Counted from the first letter of the stretch, positions 1-12,142 are shown. The stretch: DNA of 64,000 bases from Arabidopsis thaliana (GCF_000001735.4 NC_003075.7:1613001-1677000); one strand, 5' to 3'. The notes: a model not told the origin generated them from the sequence alone. Numbers and translations: made by a program.

Positions 1-269
1 GGATGGATGCTTGACTGAGTAGGAAGATTAGGATCGACGTTGATAGGGGGCTGTTTTATGTAAAGGTTTGTATTGAGCAAAACGGTTTACAAAAGTGAGT
101 AATAAAATGGAAGTTTCAATAAATAATTAATATTCCGGAGCGATCAAGCTTAGTGGGGAGAATGGGTGTAGTTATAAAACCATTTCCTGAAAATGTTGGA
201 GACGAGGTAACGGCCGATGAACTTGTTTATATATTTGTGCCAAAAAATAGTCAACTACCACTTGATTTA

Positions 270-435
270 ATAACGTAACATATGAAAACATAGATTCTTA
301 AATGAATAACATATGAAAACATAGATTCTTAAGTGGTCCGCAAATGTGAAGAACATTAAGAAGAACAAAAATGAATAAAAACATAGATTCTTAAGTTTCT
401 TCGCAAATGTGAAGAACAATAAGAAGAACAGAAAT
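270..435. repeat. short direct repeats in AT-rich flank
   Basis: A phrase containing aacatagattcttaa recurs three times. A second phrase, gcaaatgtgaagaaca followed by aagaagaaca, occurs twice. The unit is roughly 50-60 bp and slightly diverged between copies. Nothing coding is seen in 1-439 apart from these repeats. Confidence 0.6.
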
Positions 436-439
436 GAAA

Positions 440-784
440 TCAGTACTTATGAAACACATATGATGACATAGACCAACGATACTCATTGAGGTTCTGATGG
501 TCCGACCAACACTCACCGTAATCCTCAAACTCCCAGGAATTTTTGTATGTTCCTTGATGACGTGGACCAACCTCGTTAATATGGAACATTAGCTTATCTC
601 CGAATAAGTCGACTTCACTAAATTTATAGCACATTCGCTTGTACTCAGTATAAAATTCCCACGGAATTGATCCATCGCAACTATGGAGCATGATGTAAAG
701 TAGACCAGCATGTGAAAAAACATCTTTTATGCCATCCAAAATATCAATCACTTCCTGGAGCTCACACATATGAAATACCAACAC
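440..784 (-). CDS. unrecognised small open frame (114 aa), possibly a gene fragment
   Basis: An uninterrupted 114-codon frame starts with MLVFHMCELQEV and is rich in Tyr, Trp, His and acidic residues (for example ECWSDHQNLNEY near the end). I do not recognise a family. Its composition is unlike random AT-rich translation and vaguely resembles the C-terminal post-LRR part of Brassicaceae TIR-NB-LRR proteins, but no diagnostic motif is present. No signal peptide or membrane segment is evident, and no promoter or partner gene can be assigned nearby. It could be the last exon of a decayed host gene or chance coding. Confidence 0.25.
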   Translation of the reverse strand: MLVFHMCELQEVIDILDGIKDVFSHAGLLYIMLHSCDGSIPWEFYTEYKRMCYKFSEVDLFGDKLMFHINEVGPRHQGTYKNSWEFEDYGECWSDHQNLNEYRWSMSSYVFHKY

Positions 785-2245
785 TAAACTCTAAAGATAT
801 AGGGCATAGGGATTTTTGAAGGCGAGGCATTTGGTGTAAAACATGTGGTAACTAGAAAATTCTTGAGCCATATGAATGAAAACAGGGGACTTATCTAGTC
901 GAACAGAAGAAAGAGTTTCCCTTGAAAAAACAGCGGCTTTGCTTCCTCCGTTCCCTGATTTTCAGATGCCTGACACGTAGCTGCTAATATACTAATCTTA
1001 GTTTTTGAGGACGGTGTAGATATGTTAAAGGCTTGGATTCAATCATGACTAAAACATTACCTGTATGTGAAATTAACCAAATGTTGATGACGAGGCTGGA
1101 CGGCAAATTGATTTCCCCTAATATGGTCAAGGCACTTGGTGGTCGCCAGTAATGTCTAGTAGGGGCCATTTATCGAAGATGGGTACATTTGCCTTTCTCG
1201 CAGATAATTTTGGGCATTCTGTATTATCAACTCGAATAGTACTGAAAGTGGTGTAAAAGTAGCAATATAAATAAGAAATTTGAAGTAAACCAGAAAACTA
1301 GGATCGAACCTCGCAAATGGGAACAGACTTGAGATAGTGATAGAATGGGAACCCTAATACTCTGGAACACTAAAGAGGGGTGGGGAGATGGGTTACTGGC
1401 GGCATATGTGGTGGGCCATACAAAATAAAAAAAATTAGACATGGCAATAAGTATATGTAAATCATGTGTGTCCAAATTATCATATCCAAAGTTATATATC
1501 TGCATGGTATATACCATATAGACTTCTAGAACATGTATTGTTACAAGCAATTCATGTGGAACTCATTTATTGGGGATTCGGTTCTAGAATTTTGTTTTTG
1601 CTTTGGTAAACATGTGAAGAGACTAGGTTATACATACATAGACTGAACTCATTAAACACCAACAACAATGTTAGATTGATAAGACTTAGGAAATATAAAA
1701 ATGTAGATGGAATAGCAAACAAGAATTTCACATAACAAAGACAGAACAGTAGACGCAGAAATGCAAAAGATACAAGTTTTAGAAAATATAAACATGTAGA
1801 TGGACAGATAATGATGGACAACACATTACGAACACCTTTTCTTTCAATATTTGGGACGATTGGTTCCTTTGTGTGCTCGGGATTTGCAACAAGAGCAACG
1901 TGGACTACTCTCTCGCGGACGTGGCTGAGCCCAGTAAGCCCCATCGATTTGTACCCATCCTCTTTCTTCTCCATAAGTCTCCATCCATAAACTAGCTCCA
2001 TCCATGTGGATTGTTGGCCTTAAGACACTTTGTAAAGAAATGATAATAGATGGAGTGCGACATTGACCACCACATAAAATACCGAGATCTGTCCAGGCAG
2101 ACACAACTAATTGAATTGTTTTTGACAAAAAAAAAAGTTTGCAGTTTTACTAGAGGTTATAATCGTGTCGATGGGAAATTTTACCGCTATAAAACAGTTT
2201 TTCAATTTTCCGGAGGGAACTCAATTCAGAAACGGGGTAATGTGA
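785..2245. other. AT-rich flank left of the Helitron, no supported gene
   Basis: Several short open frames occur on the minus strand. None has a recognisable domain or a consistent exon structure. A minus-strand stretch near 1850-2000 includes a Cys-rich CSCCKSRAHKG phrase that recalls a zinc knuckle but is too short to assign. A segment near 1222-1265 (tatcaactcgaatagtact and following) recurs in diverged form near 22650-22700, to the right of the Helitron. Confidence 0.4.
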
Positions 2246-2324
2246 TCTACTATATTATTTGAGACGTACACTTAATGAGGTGGGCATGAAGTTTTCAGGA
2301 ATAACAAGTTTGCCATTGGGTTAA

Positions 2325-2690
2325 AATTTTATGTCATGAAAAACCCGTTTAGAAACGCGCAGATCCTTTTGACCCGGATTTTAAAATAATGGGTAATAAC
2401 TTCTAATCTTGGCCATTCAATTGAATTGTTTTTAGCCGTTCGGTTTCGTAGTTTCACTTAAAAAAACACGCAGATTATTTTACCCGGTTTTAAGAATTCG
2501 GGTACTCGCGTTTAATCTTGGCCATTGAATTGAATTGTTTTTAGCATTTTGATTTCATATTTCACATAAAAACACGCGGTTCTTTTTATCCCGTTTAAAA
2601 AAATCGGATTCTCGCGTGTAATCCTGGCCATTGAATAGATTTATTACTAGCCATACGATTTTTTAGTTTCACGCAAAAAATCTTCCGACT
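2325..2690 (+). repeat. Helitron 5' subterminal tandem repeat, about 107-bp unit, 3-4 diverged copies
   Basis: Each unit contains aaacacgc or acgcgcaga, then a tttacccg-type block, then tctcgcgt or taactt, then aatcttggccattgaattgaattg and ttttagc. Copies start near 2325, 2432 and 2540, with a partial fourth from about 2645. The repeats lie just inside the Helitron 5' end and before the first gene, where they may contain its promoter region. Confidence 0.65.
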
Positions 2691-5157
2691 ATATTTCAGG
2701 CAACGAATCGCATTAATTTCATTTAATTCATTGCGTATATTTGTTTCCAGCTTTCAAATATATCACTTCTCCATAATTATACATCTAATATTTCGTTTGG
2801 ATCTTCATTTAGAATTATCATAAATTTTCCACAAGTATTCCATATATATACATAACCACTTTTACGGTAAATGCTAAACATTTTCCTATAATTATGGGAT
2901 TTGTGATATGGAATAAACTTGAATTCCACGAATAATATCTTCTGCGCATATGTTTTTGACCTAAGCATTTATTCTTATAAATATCAGACGCCTCATGTCA
3001 ATCTACTCACTCATCTTCACCTCATACATTCATTTCTAAAATCTCTCAAGCCTTACAAGAACGCTTGGCGTATTCAGGTTAAATTGCTTCATGTTTGGAG
3101 GCAATATTTTGTAAAGGCTGGTGAATCCATCGAAATGATTTTGGTTGATGAAGTCGTACGTATTATATTTTTAACATTATATTTTGTCCAGCCTTATAGT
3201 GTGGGCAAGCATCATTTTCACTTATTAATGTAGATTTTTAATTCATATAGGGTGATAAGATGAGTGCTGCTGTGAGAAGAGAGCAGATCAAGAAGTTTAA
3301 AAGGTGCTTAACTGAGGGTGTTTGGAAAATCATTACGACCGTCACTCTAAATCCTACAAGTGGCCAGTATCCTATTTCTGACTTGAAATACAAGATTGGT
3401 TTTGTTTTCAAAACCACGGTCTCTCCATGTGATAGCGTCTCTGATGCTTTGTTTCTCTCCCTTGCTAAATTTGACGTGATCCTCTCCGGATCCGCTAACC
3501 CAAATATCTTGCACGGTTAGATTAAAGTTTACATTTTAATTTTGAACATACATGCCTTATCTCTTCCATAGTCAATATTTTCATAGGTTGTTGATCGCTC
3601 TGAAATCCAAGATCTTAACGCTAACAACAAGCCCACCAAAAAAATCGATTTCCATTTGAGAGATCAGCAGTACCAACAATCTATATTCATATTCCTTCTT
3701 AATTAAATATTTCCTATTTAGTTACTATTTACTAATAAATTTCTTCTTTCCATTTAAGTGACACTCGCTTGGCATGTACACTTTGGCGAAAGTATGCTGA
3801 GATCGTTGACCAAGCTTGCCAGAAGTCAACCGATGGTATTGTTGTTTGCTTAATCCGATATGCGAAGATCAATCTCTACAACGGTAATTATATTGATATG
3901 TACTACTACATATATATATATATATTTTTTAAAACATGTCCTTTTATTTATACGCAGATAATAGGAGTGTTTCTAATTCTTTTGATGTTTCACAAGTCTT
4001 CGTTGATTCCACATTGGCTGAGTTGAGTCTTTTTAAGGAAAGGTAACTGTATTTCTATTTCACTAAATATATTTGCTTCTTTATAATATTAAGCGAAGTA
4101 AATTACCAACCGATGGGTTAAATTTGGGAAGTTCGGGATCATCCCACAAGAGACTCTATGCTCCAAGAACTGGGGATGACGATGGAGATTATCCAAGGCA
4201 AACAATCAAAGAAGTCCTTACAGTTACTGATGTACTATTTATGAATTTATTTTATCTACTAACCTTTCTATTATTTTTTATTTATTTTATTTTAAACTTA
4301 GTTTGTGAAATCCTCATTATATTCATTTGAAGGTGGATAAGTGCAAAATAGTTTGTACTGTTTCGGACATTGATACGGATTTGTGGTACTATTTTTGTTA
4401 TCGTGCTCACAACAAGAAGGTTGTCAAAGAGGAAGTTATCAAACTTGAACATGTCAAGACACCTCAAAAGCCATGATTTTGGTGTGGCATATGCAATGGT
4501 TTTGCAAAAACTGTTCTTGAAAAGTGAGTCTTTATGAAAGCTTTATATTGAATGTATTTTGAATAATAATTCGGTGTTTAAAAGATAATAATCCTATTTA
4601 TATTTTAGGTTTTGGTTACATCTCCATATTATGGACCAAACCGGCGAAGCTAGATGCATGTTATTTGATAGTCATGTAAATGATATTCTTGGCACCACTG
4701 TCCCTGAATTGCTTAATGGTTTATTTGATGAGGTATATTGCCTTTTAAAAAATAAACTCTTTGATTAAAATGACTACGTTCATGTTACAATAATCTATAT
4801 TTTTCTGTAGATCGAAGACCCAACTGATTTGCCTGATGTGATCAATGGTTTGAAAGGGAAGCTTTTCCAGTTTCTATTATGTATGCAAAGGGAAAACATA
4901 TTTGGTGGATATGATTCATTTACTGTTGCCATATTCTACACCGGTAACATTGATGATGATATCGTATTTGAAGACTCGGATGCATACGTTGATCCATCAT
5001 CCATAGTTTCCATCGATCAGGTTTGTCTCATAACATTAAACAATTCCAATCATTTATATTTATATTTTATGGTTGTCTTATTAAAATATGTTTTGTATTT
5101 TCATATAGGGTTCCCTTATGCTCACTAATAGAGTAGATCTTTCTGATGTGGATTTGT

Positions 5158-6310
5158 TGTAACGCCCGTGAACCGGAAAATCGGTTAGGGTTTGTTTTTA
5201 AATCATCCGGTTTAATTGGTTGGCTTAATTGGAAACCCTAGAGTGTGCCTATAAAAGAAGGAAACTCGAAATTAGGGCTTTAGTTAGCCACTTTTCATTT
5301 TGTAAAGGAGAAAAAGAGAGAAAAGAAGAAGGAGCAGAATCGTTAGGGTTTGAGAGAAATCAGTTTCGTCATATCAAATTGTGGTAAAAGGTAACGAAAT
5401 TTGGTAGAGTTATTCCCAAGTCCTTTATCGTTATTCTCCAGTTAACAAATTGGATTTGGATTAAAATTGGTTGAGTTATTCGCAGTTTCGTGAGACACGT
5501 TTTCTCAGACGCGAATTAGGACCAGCGGAGATTGAAACTGAGATCGTGGTCTTGTCTGTTTTCCGATCGGCACGAGATTTTGTGGGCAGCTTTGTGACGT
5601 CTGCAGCTAGGATTTCACCGGAGAGATTGAATAGTTAACGGTTAGCTTGTATTTTAGGGTTTCGTATTTGAGACTGCTTGTTTCTGGTTTTTCCTGTCCA
5701 GTTTGCTTCAAGGTTGCTTTTGGTTGTGGACTTGTTGTAGGACGTTTCTGGACTGTTTCAGACGCAAGGAGAGTCTCTCCTGGGTTTAATTGCTATTAGA
5801 ATCAATTTGTTAAGGTGAGTGCGTGACCATGAGCTTATCTGAGCGATTGGGTTGTGTGATTTGTTTTGTGTGATGATATGTAGGTGTGGAGAATGTGTTT
5901 TGGGTGAATTGTTCAATGACTGGTTTGTTTGTATTGTATTCGTGATTATACCTTTGTATATGCTTGTGTGTATAGCTCGTAGATGGGAGGATCGCCTCAC
6001 TAAGTATTTATGATAATACTTACGCATCTCATTGTGTTGTTGATGCAGGTAAAGATAAAGTGTGATCGTGGAATCATGGCAAGGAAGAGAGGATGATCTA
6101 GGAACTCGTTTGTTTTATTTTGGTGTTTTTGGTTATTGGAACCCGGTTAGGATTGTTAGTTATTCTTGGTTTTGTTGGTCAAATTATTTATTTATTCATA
6201 AAATAGTATTTTTGACTTGCGGTTTAATTGTTATTTTATTGGTTGGTTTAATTAGATATTTATGGGAATATTTAATTATATTTTTTTTAAAAATGGGTCG
6301 GGTTGTTTCA
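5158..6310 (+). repeat. 5' LTR of the Tekay-like element (1153 bp)
   Basis: Begins TGTAACGCCC and ends GTTTCA. It holds a TATA-like box (tataaaa, 5250-5256). A near full-length second copy exists as a solo LTR on the minus strand at 31088-32246, which confirms the LTR limits. The last 257 bp are repeated at 11151-11408. Confidence 0.9.
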
Positions 6311-6313
6311 ATT

Positions 6314-6325
6314 TGGTATCAGAGC
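6314..6325 (+). promoter_or_regulatory. primer-binding site, initiator Met-tRNA type
   Basis: TGGTATCAGAGC lies 3 bp after the 5' LTR. It is the standard plant retrotransposon primer site, complementary to the 3' end of initiator methionine tRNA. Confidence 0.9.
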
Positions 6326-6562
6326 TATTACGGTTCTAGGATGTGTAGAAAAATTAATTGATGAATTATTTTCCTGATGATTAATGTGGGATGAGCTAGG
6401 GTGTTAGCATATTGAGGATTGATTATGGAGTGTTTAGTCAATTGTGTGTTGTTGGAGTCCTAGCATCATCTTCTCCGAGCCTGAAATGAGATTCCACGGT
6501 AAGTTGTTTGTGATATATTCGTTTGTTTTAGTTTCTTAGCCATTTGTTCTTGAGTAGCGCAG

Positions 6563-7940
6563 ATGGTTAGAGGAGCTGGAGTTCGTGGTCGTGGTCGTGG
6601 TCGTGGTCGCGGTAGGGGACGAGTCCTCAAGGGTACCGGCGAGAGTGATGGCCACAGTGCCACAGTTGAGCAGAGTGTGGGTTCGCAGCCTGAGTTTGTG
6701 GAGCCCGGGGTTAGGAACGGTCTTGGTGCCGATATAGCTGGTGCAGCCGGAGTGGGGGCTGGTGGAGCTGGTGTCGGTACCGGTGTGCATGCCGTTGGTG
6801 CTGAGGGCCCAGGAGTGATGGGTGCCGCAGCCGGAGGAGCCCAGGTTCCAGAGGTTGGTTTCGCGGGCCTGTTCAGGCAGTTGTTGGAGCGGTTACCAGG
6901 TGTGGTACCAGTGCAGGCTCCAGTTGCGCCACGAGTGGTGGAGGTGCAGCAGAGGGCTGCGGTTGCTGAGGAGGTTCCATCTTATTTGAGGATGATGAAA
7001 CAGTTGCAGAGGATTGGCACCGAGTATTTTTCTGGTGGTACTAGTCCTGAGGAGGCCGACAGTTGGAGGTCGCAGGTTGAGCGGAACTTCGGTTCGAGCA
7101 GATGTCCGGCGGAGTATCGGGTGGATCTAACAGTGCATTTTCTAGAGGGGGATGCACATTTGTGGTGGCGGAGTGTGACTGCCAGGAGGAGGCAGGCGGA
7201 TATGTCTTGGGCAGATTTCATGGCTGAGTTTAATGCCAAGTACTTTCCGCGGGAGGCGCTCGATCGTATGGAGGCGCGTTTTCTTGAGCTGACACAGGGT
7301 GTGCGGTCGGTTCGGGAGTATGACCGGAAGTTTAATCGACTCTTGGTGTATGCGGGTCGGGGCATGGAGGATGACCAGGCCCAGATGAGGAGGTTCTTGA
7401 GGGGACTTCGACCGAATTTGAGGGTGCGGTGTAGAGTGTCGCAGTACGCCACGAAGGCGGCACTGGTGGAGACGGCTGCTGAGGTAGAGGAGGACCTTCA
7501 GAGGCAGGTGGTGGGAGTGAGTCCAGCGGTACAACCGAAGAAGACTCAGCAGCAGGTGGCACCTAGCAAGGGCGGCAAGCCTGCGCAGGGGCAGAAGAGG
7601 AAGTGGGATCATCCTTCCAGAGCTGGACAGGGTGGTCATGCATGATGTTTTTCTTGTGGGAGCCTTGACCACAAGGTGGCGGATTGCACGCAGCGAGCTG
7701 AGACGAGGAAGTGCTACCACTGTAGGGAGAGGGGACATCTCAGGCAGAATTGTCCTAAGCTGCAGCGGATGGCAGTGACAGTGGTACAGCCGGCGGTGCA
7801 GCACGGAGCGCAGGTGCAGCAGGGAGTGCAGCAGTTAGCACATATTGCAGCAGCACCGCAGGGTTACATTACGCGTGAGATAGGCGGTACCAGCAACAGA
7901 GCGATTACTGGTATGATTTCTGAGACTCAAACTTTGTGAA
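6563..7940 (+). pseudogene. gag region of the Tekay-like element
   Basis: The region opens with a Gly/Arg-rich basic head (GRGRGRGRGRGR), then a Gly/Ala/Val-rich stretch. It continues into the retrotransposon gag domain, recognisable by GDAHLWWRSV, FMAEFNAKYFPREALDRMEARFLEL and SVREYDRKFNRL. A CCHC zinc knuckle follows (CYHCRERGHLRQNC, near 7712-7755). Gag forms the particle shell and binds RNA. This is part of the broken fossil element at 5158-11408. The G+C content is clearly above the surrounding AT-rich DNA. Confidence 0.88.
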
Positions 7941-7989
7941 TTGTTTATGTTGTGTTGGATATCATTGTTTTGTGATGAATGTTAGGGTT

Positions 7990-10900
7990 CTTAGCACATG
8001 AGGTTTGTGTAGGGACCTTATTAGTGGGCGGTGTAGAGGCCCATGTGTTGTTTGACTCTGGAGCATTGCATTGCTTCATTACCCCCGGAGAGTGCCTCGC
8101 GCGGCAACATCCGTGGGGATCCTGGTGAGCAACTTGGAGCCGTCAAGGTTGCTGGAGGACAGTTTCTAGCGGTTCTGGGGGGAGCGAAGGGTGTAGATAT
8201 TCAGATTGCAGGGGAGTCATTGCCAGCAGATTTGATTATCAGCCATGTAGAGTTGTATGATGTTATTCTGGGAATGGATTGGTTGGATCATTACAGAGTA
8301 CATCTTGACTGCCACCGTGGGAGAGTTTCTTTTGAGCGGCCAGAGGGAAGGTTGGTTTATCAGGGAGTGAGACCTACCTCAGGGAGTCTCGTCATCTCAG
8401 CAGTGCAGGCAGAGAAAATGATCGAGAAGGGCTGCGAGGCTTACCTGGTGACGATATCTATGCCGGAGTCTGTGGGCAGGTAGCAGTGAGCGACATTCGG
8501 GTTGTTCAGGAGTTTCAGTATGTGTTTCAATCGTTGCAGGGATTACCACCATCACGGTCTGATCCTTTCACGATTGAGTTGGAACCAAAGACAGCGCCAT
8601 TGTCTAAGGCACCCTACAGGATGGCTCCAGCAAAGATGGCAGAGCTAAAGAAGCAGCTAGAGGATTTATTGGGTAAGAGATTCATTCGTCCTAGTACTTC
8701 ACCTTGGGGAGCGCCGGTGTTATTTGTGAAGAAGAAGGACGGGAGTTTCCGCTTATGTATTGACTACCGGGGTTGAACCGGGTCACTGTGAAGAACAAGT
8801 ACCCTTTGCCAAGGATTGATGAGTTGTTGGATCAGTTGAGGGGTGCTACTTGTTTCTCCAAAATCGATTTGACGTCGGGTTATCATCAGATCCCGATAGC
8901 GGAGGCAGATGTTCGCAAGACTGCTTTCAGGACGAGATATGGACATTTTGAGTTCGTGGTGATGCCTTTCGGGTTGACTAATGCACCTGCAGCGTTCATG
9001 AGGTTGATGAACAGCGTGTTCCAGGAGTTTTTGGATGAGTTTGTGATCATCTTTATTGATGACATTCTGGTGTATTCTAAGAGTCCTGAGGAGCATGAGG
9101 TACATCTAAGGAGAGTGATGGAGAAGCTACGGGAGCAGAAGTTGTTCGCTAAGTTGAGTAAGTGCAGTTTCTGGCAGAGAGAGATGGGTTTTCTGGGTCA
9201 CATTGTTTCTGCAGAGGGAGTTTCAGTGGATCCAGAGAAAATTGAGGCTATCAGAGATTGGCCTAGACCGACGAATGCCACTGAGATCAGGAGTTTTCTT
9301 GGGTTGGCAGGGTATTACAGGAGGTTCATCAAGGGGTTTGCGAGTATGGCACAGCCGATGACTAAGCTGACGGGGAAGGATGTTCCTTTTGTGTGGTCAC
9401 CGGAGTGCGAGGAGGGTTTCGTGAGCCTGAAGGAGATGTTGACGAGTACACCAGTGTTAGCATTGCCAGAGCATGGAGAGCCTTACATGGTGTATACTGA
9501 TGCCTCGGGAGTTGGTTTGGGTTGTGCTCTAATGCAGCGTGGGAAGGTTATTGCCTATGCATCACGGCAGTTGAGGAAGCATGAGGGCAACTATCCTACT
9601 CACGATTTGGAGATGGCTGCAGTAATCTTTGCCTTGAAAATTTGGAGGTCTTATCTTTATGGCGGGAAAGTGCAGGTGTTCACGGATCATAAGAGTTTGA
9701 AGTATATTTTCACTCAGCCAGAGCTGAACCTGAGGCAGAGGCGATGGATGGAGTTGGTGGCTGATTATGATCTAGAGATAGCTTACCACTTGGTAAGGCT
9801 AATGTGGTTGCAGACGCGTTGAGCCGTAAGCGCGTGGGCGCGGCTCCAGGGCAGAGTGTTGAGGCCTTGGTGAGTGAGATTGGTGCTTTGCAGTTGTGTG
9901 CTGTGGCACGAGAGCCATTGGGATTGGAAGCTGTGGATCGAGCAGATCTTCTGACTAGAGTTCGGTTGGCTCAGGAGAAGGATGAGGGGTTGATTGCGGC
10001 TTTTAAGGCAGAGGGCTCTGAGTATCAGTTTGCAGCTAATGGGACTATCCTTGTGCATGGGCGAGTTTGTGTGCCTAAGGATGAGGAGTTGCGACGGGAG
10101 ATCTTGAGTGAGGCTCATGCGAGCATGTTTTCCATTCATCCAGGAGCGACTAAGATGTACCGAGACCTCAAGCGGTACTATCACTGGGTCAGAATGAAGA
10201 GGGATGTAGCTAATTGGGTTGCAGAGTGCAAAGTTTGCCAGTTAGTTAAGGCTAAGCATCAGGTGCCAGGTGACCTGTTGCAGAGTTTACCCATTCCTGA
10301 GTGGAAGTGGGATTTCATCACGATGGATTTTGTGGTTGGGTTGCCTGTGTCGCGAACCAAAGATGCTATTTGGGTGATCGTGGACCGTCTGACTAAGTCA
10401 GCACATTTTCAAGCCATCAGAAAAACCGATGGAGCGGCGGTGTTTGCTAAGAAATATGTGAGCGAGATCGTGAAGTTGCATGGAGTACCTGTGAGTATTG
10501 TGTCAGACAGGGATTCCAAGTTTACTTCTGCATTTTGGAGAGCCTTTCAGGCAGAGATGGGTACTAAGGTACAGATGAGCACGACTTATCATCCACAGAC
10601 AGATGGGCAATCTGAGAGGACTATTTAGACGCTTGAGGATATGTTGCGGATGTGTGTCTTGGATTGGGGAGGTCATTGGGCGGATCACTTGAGTCTGGTA
10701 GAGTTTGCTTATAACAATAGCTATCAGGCGAGTATTGGGATGGCTCCTTTTGAAGCGTTGTATGGGAGGCCATGCAGGACACCGTTATGCTGGACCCAAG
10801 TGGGGGAGAGGAGCATATATGGTGCAGATTATGTTCAGGAGACCACGGAGAGGATCCGGGTTGTTAAGCTGAACATGAAGGAAGCTCAGGATCGACAGCG

Positions 10901-11150
10901 GAGTTATGCTGACAAGAGGAGGAGAGAGCTTGAGTTTGAGGTTGGGGACAAAGTGTATCTTAAGATGGCCATGTTGCGAGGTCCGGACAGGTCTATCTCA
11001 GAGACTAAGTTGAGTCTGAGGTACATGGGTCCGTTCAGGATTGTTGAGAGGGTGGGACCAGTGGCATACAGGTTAGAGTTGCCTGATGTTATGCGTGCGT
11101 TTCACAAGGTCTTTCATGTGTCGATGCTGAGGAAGTGTCTTCACAAGGAT
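7990..11150 (+). pseudogene. pol region (protease, RT, RNase H, integrase) of the Tekay-like element
   Basis: Domains in order. Protease is near 8020-8440 (LFDSGALH-type active site and VILGMDWLDHY). Reverse transcriptase is near 8490-9300 ([33 protein letters not shown], and the catalytic FIDDIL). RNase H is near 9480-9780 ([16 protein letters not shown]). Integrase is near 9860-11130, with the HHCC zinc finger (HPGATKMYRDLKRYYHW, CKVC), core residues in DFITMDFVVGLP and IVSDRDSKFTS, and a C-terminal GPFRIVERVG block ending in FHKVFHVSMLRKCL. These proteins copy and insert the element. Chromovirus elements normally carry a chromodomain after this block, and it is not seen here. Broken fossil. 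Confidence 0.9.
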
Positions 11151-11408
11151 GATAAAGTGTGATCGTGAAATCATGGCAAGGAAGAGAGGATGATCTAGGA
11201 ACTCGTTTGTTTTATTTTGGTGTTTTTGGTTATTGGAACCCGGTTAGGATTGTTAGTTATTCTTGGTTTTGTTGGTCGAATTATTTATTTATTCATAAAA
11301 TAGTATTTTTGACTTGCGGTTTAATTGTTATTTTATTGGTTGGTTTAATTAGATATTTATGGGAATATTTAATTATATTTATAAAAAAAAATGGGTCGGG
11401 TTGTTTCA
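11151..11408 (+). repeat. 3' LTR remnant of the Tekay-like element (258 bp of about 1150)
   Basis: Matches positions 6054-6310 of the 5' LTR with about 99 percent identity, and ends TTGTTTCA directly before the target duplication TTTGT. Only the last quarter of an LTR is present. The junction with pol falls at the phrase gataaagtgtgatcgtg, which also occurs in the 5' LTR. Confidence 0.9.
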
Positions 11409-11538
11409 TTTGTCATCAACCTCTACTCCATCATCAAAACGAAAAGATTCAGATGATGTTGTTGGAAATGATCAGGCTTCCACAAGTAAGAAGAAGTGTT
11501 CTAAGATGACCATGTCTGAGGAAGACTCCGGCGAATGA

Positions 11539-12142
11539 TGCTTAATGACTACTCCATCTTGGATCGTTTTCTTCATTAATATTTCTTTGCTTTAAGTTAT
11601 CGAAGTTGTTTTCATTTTTTAAGTTCTAAACTATCTTTATTTTATTTGTTGTTTTGGAATTAAAAAAATTTCTTTCATTTATGTCGATTTGTTAAACAAT
11701 TTTATTAACTTAGTTATATTTATGATTAAGAAACACATTCTTTTATATTACAATGTCAATCTTACTGAGAATATAAACATTTTTGCTCATTATGACCAAA
11801 AAACCCAATAAAATCAGAATTATCATAAATTTTGGATACTAAAAAATCAGTCCTATTAAATAAGACAAATCTTGAGAATCTTGAAAAACAAAGCTATTCC
11901 GTTTTTTCCATAGATTCTCATTTAAATAATTACAAGTTTTAAAAATACCCTAACAAATAAATGTCATCATTATTGTTCTAACCTATAAGAAATTCTATTG
12001 GTTGTGGACGATTCGGTTTTCTTTTTACACATCAATTGTCCATCATTGTATCTTTTCACAATTATATAAAATCAAAACCCCCAAATAAAATCATTAGGTT
12101 AAACTCTTATCTTTCAAAAAAAAAAAACTTCCTCTCTAAAAC
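11539..12142 (+). other. AT-rich spacer between Helitron genes
   Basis: Follows the stop of the RPA1-like gene and precedes the next DUF223-like start. It is very AT-rich, with no frame of note. It probably holds the 3' untranslated part of the first gene and the upstream region of the next (an A-run precedes the ATG at 12143). Confidence 0.5.

Larger units (their letters stand above)
5158..11408 (+). mobile_element. Ty3/gypsy LTR retrotransposon, chromovirus (Tekay-like), inserted in the RPA1-like gene
   Basis: The element starts TGTAACGCCCG and ends TTGTTTCA. It is flanked by the 5-bp target duplication TTTGT (5153-5157 and 11409-11413), so both ends are original. Order of parts: 5' LTR, initiator-Met-tRNA primer site, gag, protease, reverse transcriptase, RNase H, integrase, 3' LTR remnant. 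This order (integrase last) is that of Ty3/gypsy. It is a broken fossil with about five breaks and a shortened 3' end. LTR parts shared by both ends (about 257 bp) differ by roughly 1 percent, which suggests an age of about a million years or less at usual plant rates (inference). Confidence 0.9.
3025..11538 (+). pseudogene. RPA1-like (replication protein A 70-kDa type) gene, interrupted by a gypsy element
   Basis: Exon-like blocks in order: about 3025-3155 (KSLKPYKNAWRIQVKLLHVWRQY, first OB fold), 3251-3515 (EGVWKIITTVTLNP), 3587-3675, 3763-3882, 3958-4042, 4088-4230, 4334-4523, 4610-4732, 4811-5021, then 5110-5157 and 11414-11538 on either side of the retroelement. Junction 3155/3251 fits a GT-AG intron and keeps frame. 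The block at 4334-4523 carries the zinc-ribbon part (FWCGICNGF) of the Rep_fac-A_C domain, with an in-frame TGA just before it near 4474. The last block is Ser/Lys-rich and ends at a TGA at 11536-11538. RPA1 proteins bind single-stranded DNA, and plant Helitrons often carry such genes. Exon limits are my reading and approximate. Confidence 0.75.

Noticed and set aside
440-784. Assignment to a TIR-NB-LRR C-terminal domain
   Set aside because: Composition is suggestive, but no LRR, NB-ARC or diagnostic post-LRR motif is present in the flank.
984-1550. Short minus-strand frames as genes
   Set aside because: Low-complexity, hydrophobic composition typical of AT-rich translation, with no homologous motif or splice pattern.
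1844-2001. Cys-rich minus-strand phrase (CSCCKSRAHKG) as a Mutator-like transposase zinc knuckle
   Set aside because: Only one short phrase, no adjoining transposase or SWIM homology on either strand.
2325-2690. CRISPR-like array
   Set aside because: Adjacent diverged 107-bp units without spacers, in plant DNA.
5758-6361. Open frames inside the 5' LTR as proteins
   Set aside because: They fall within the LTR and recur in the other LTR copies only as part of it. No domain.
6466-7804. Minus-strand frames opposite gag (Ser/Arg/Pro-rich)
   Set aside because: Mirror images of the GC-rich gag code. The plus-strand gag domain explains the region.
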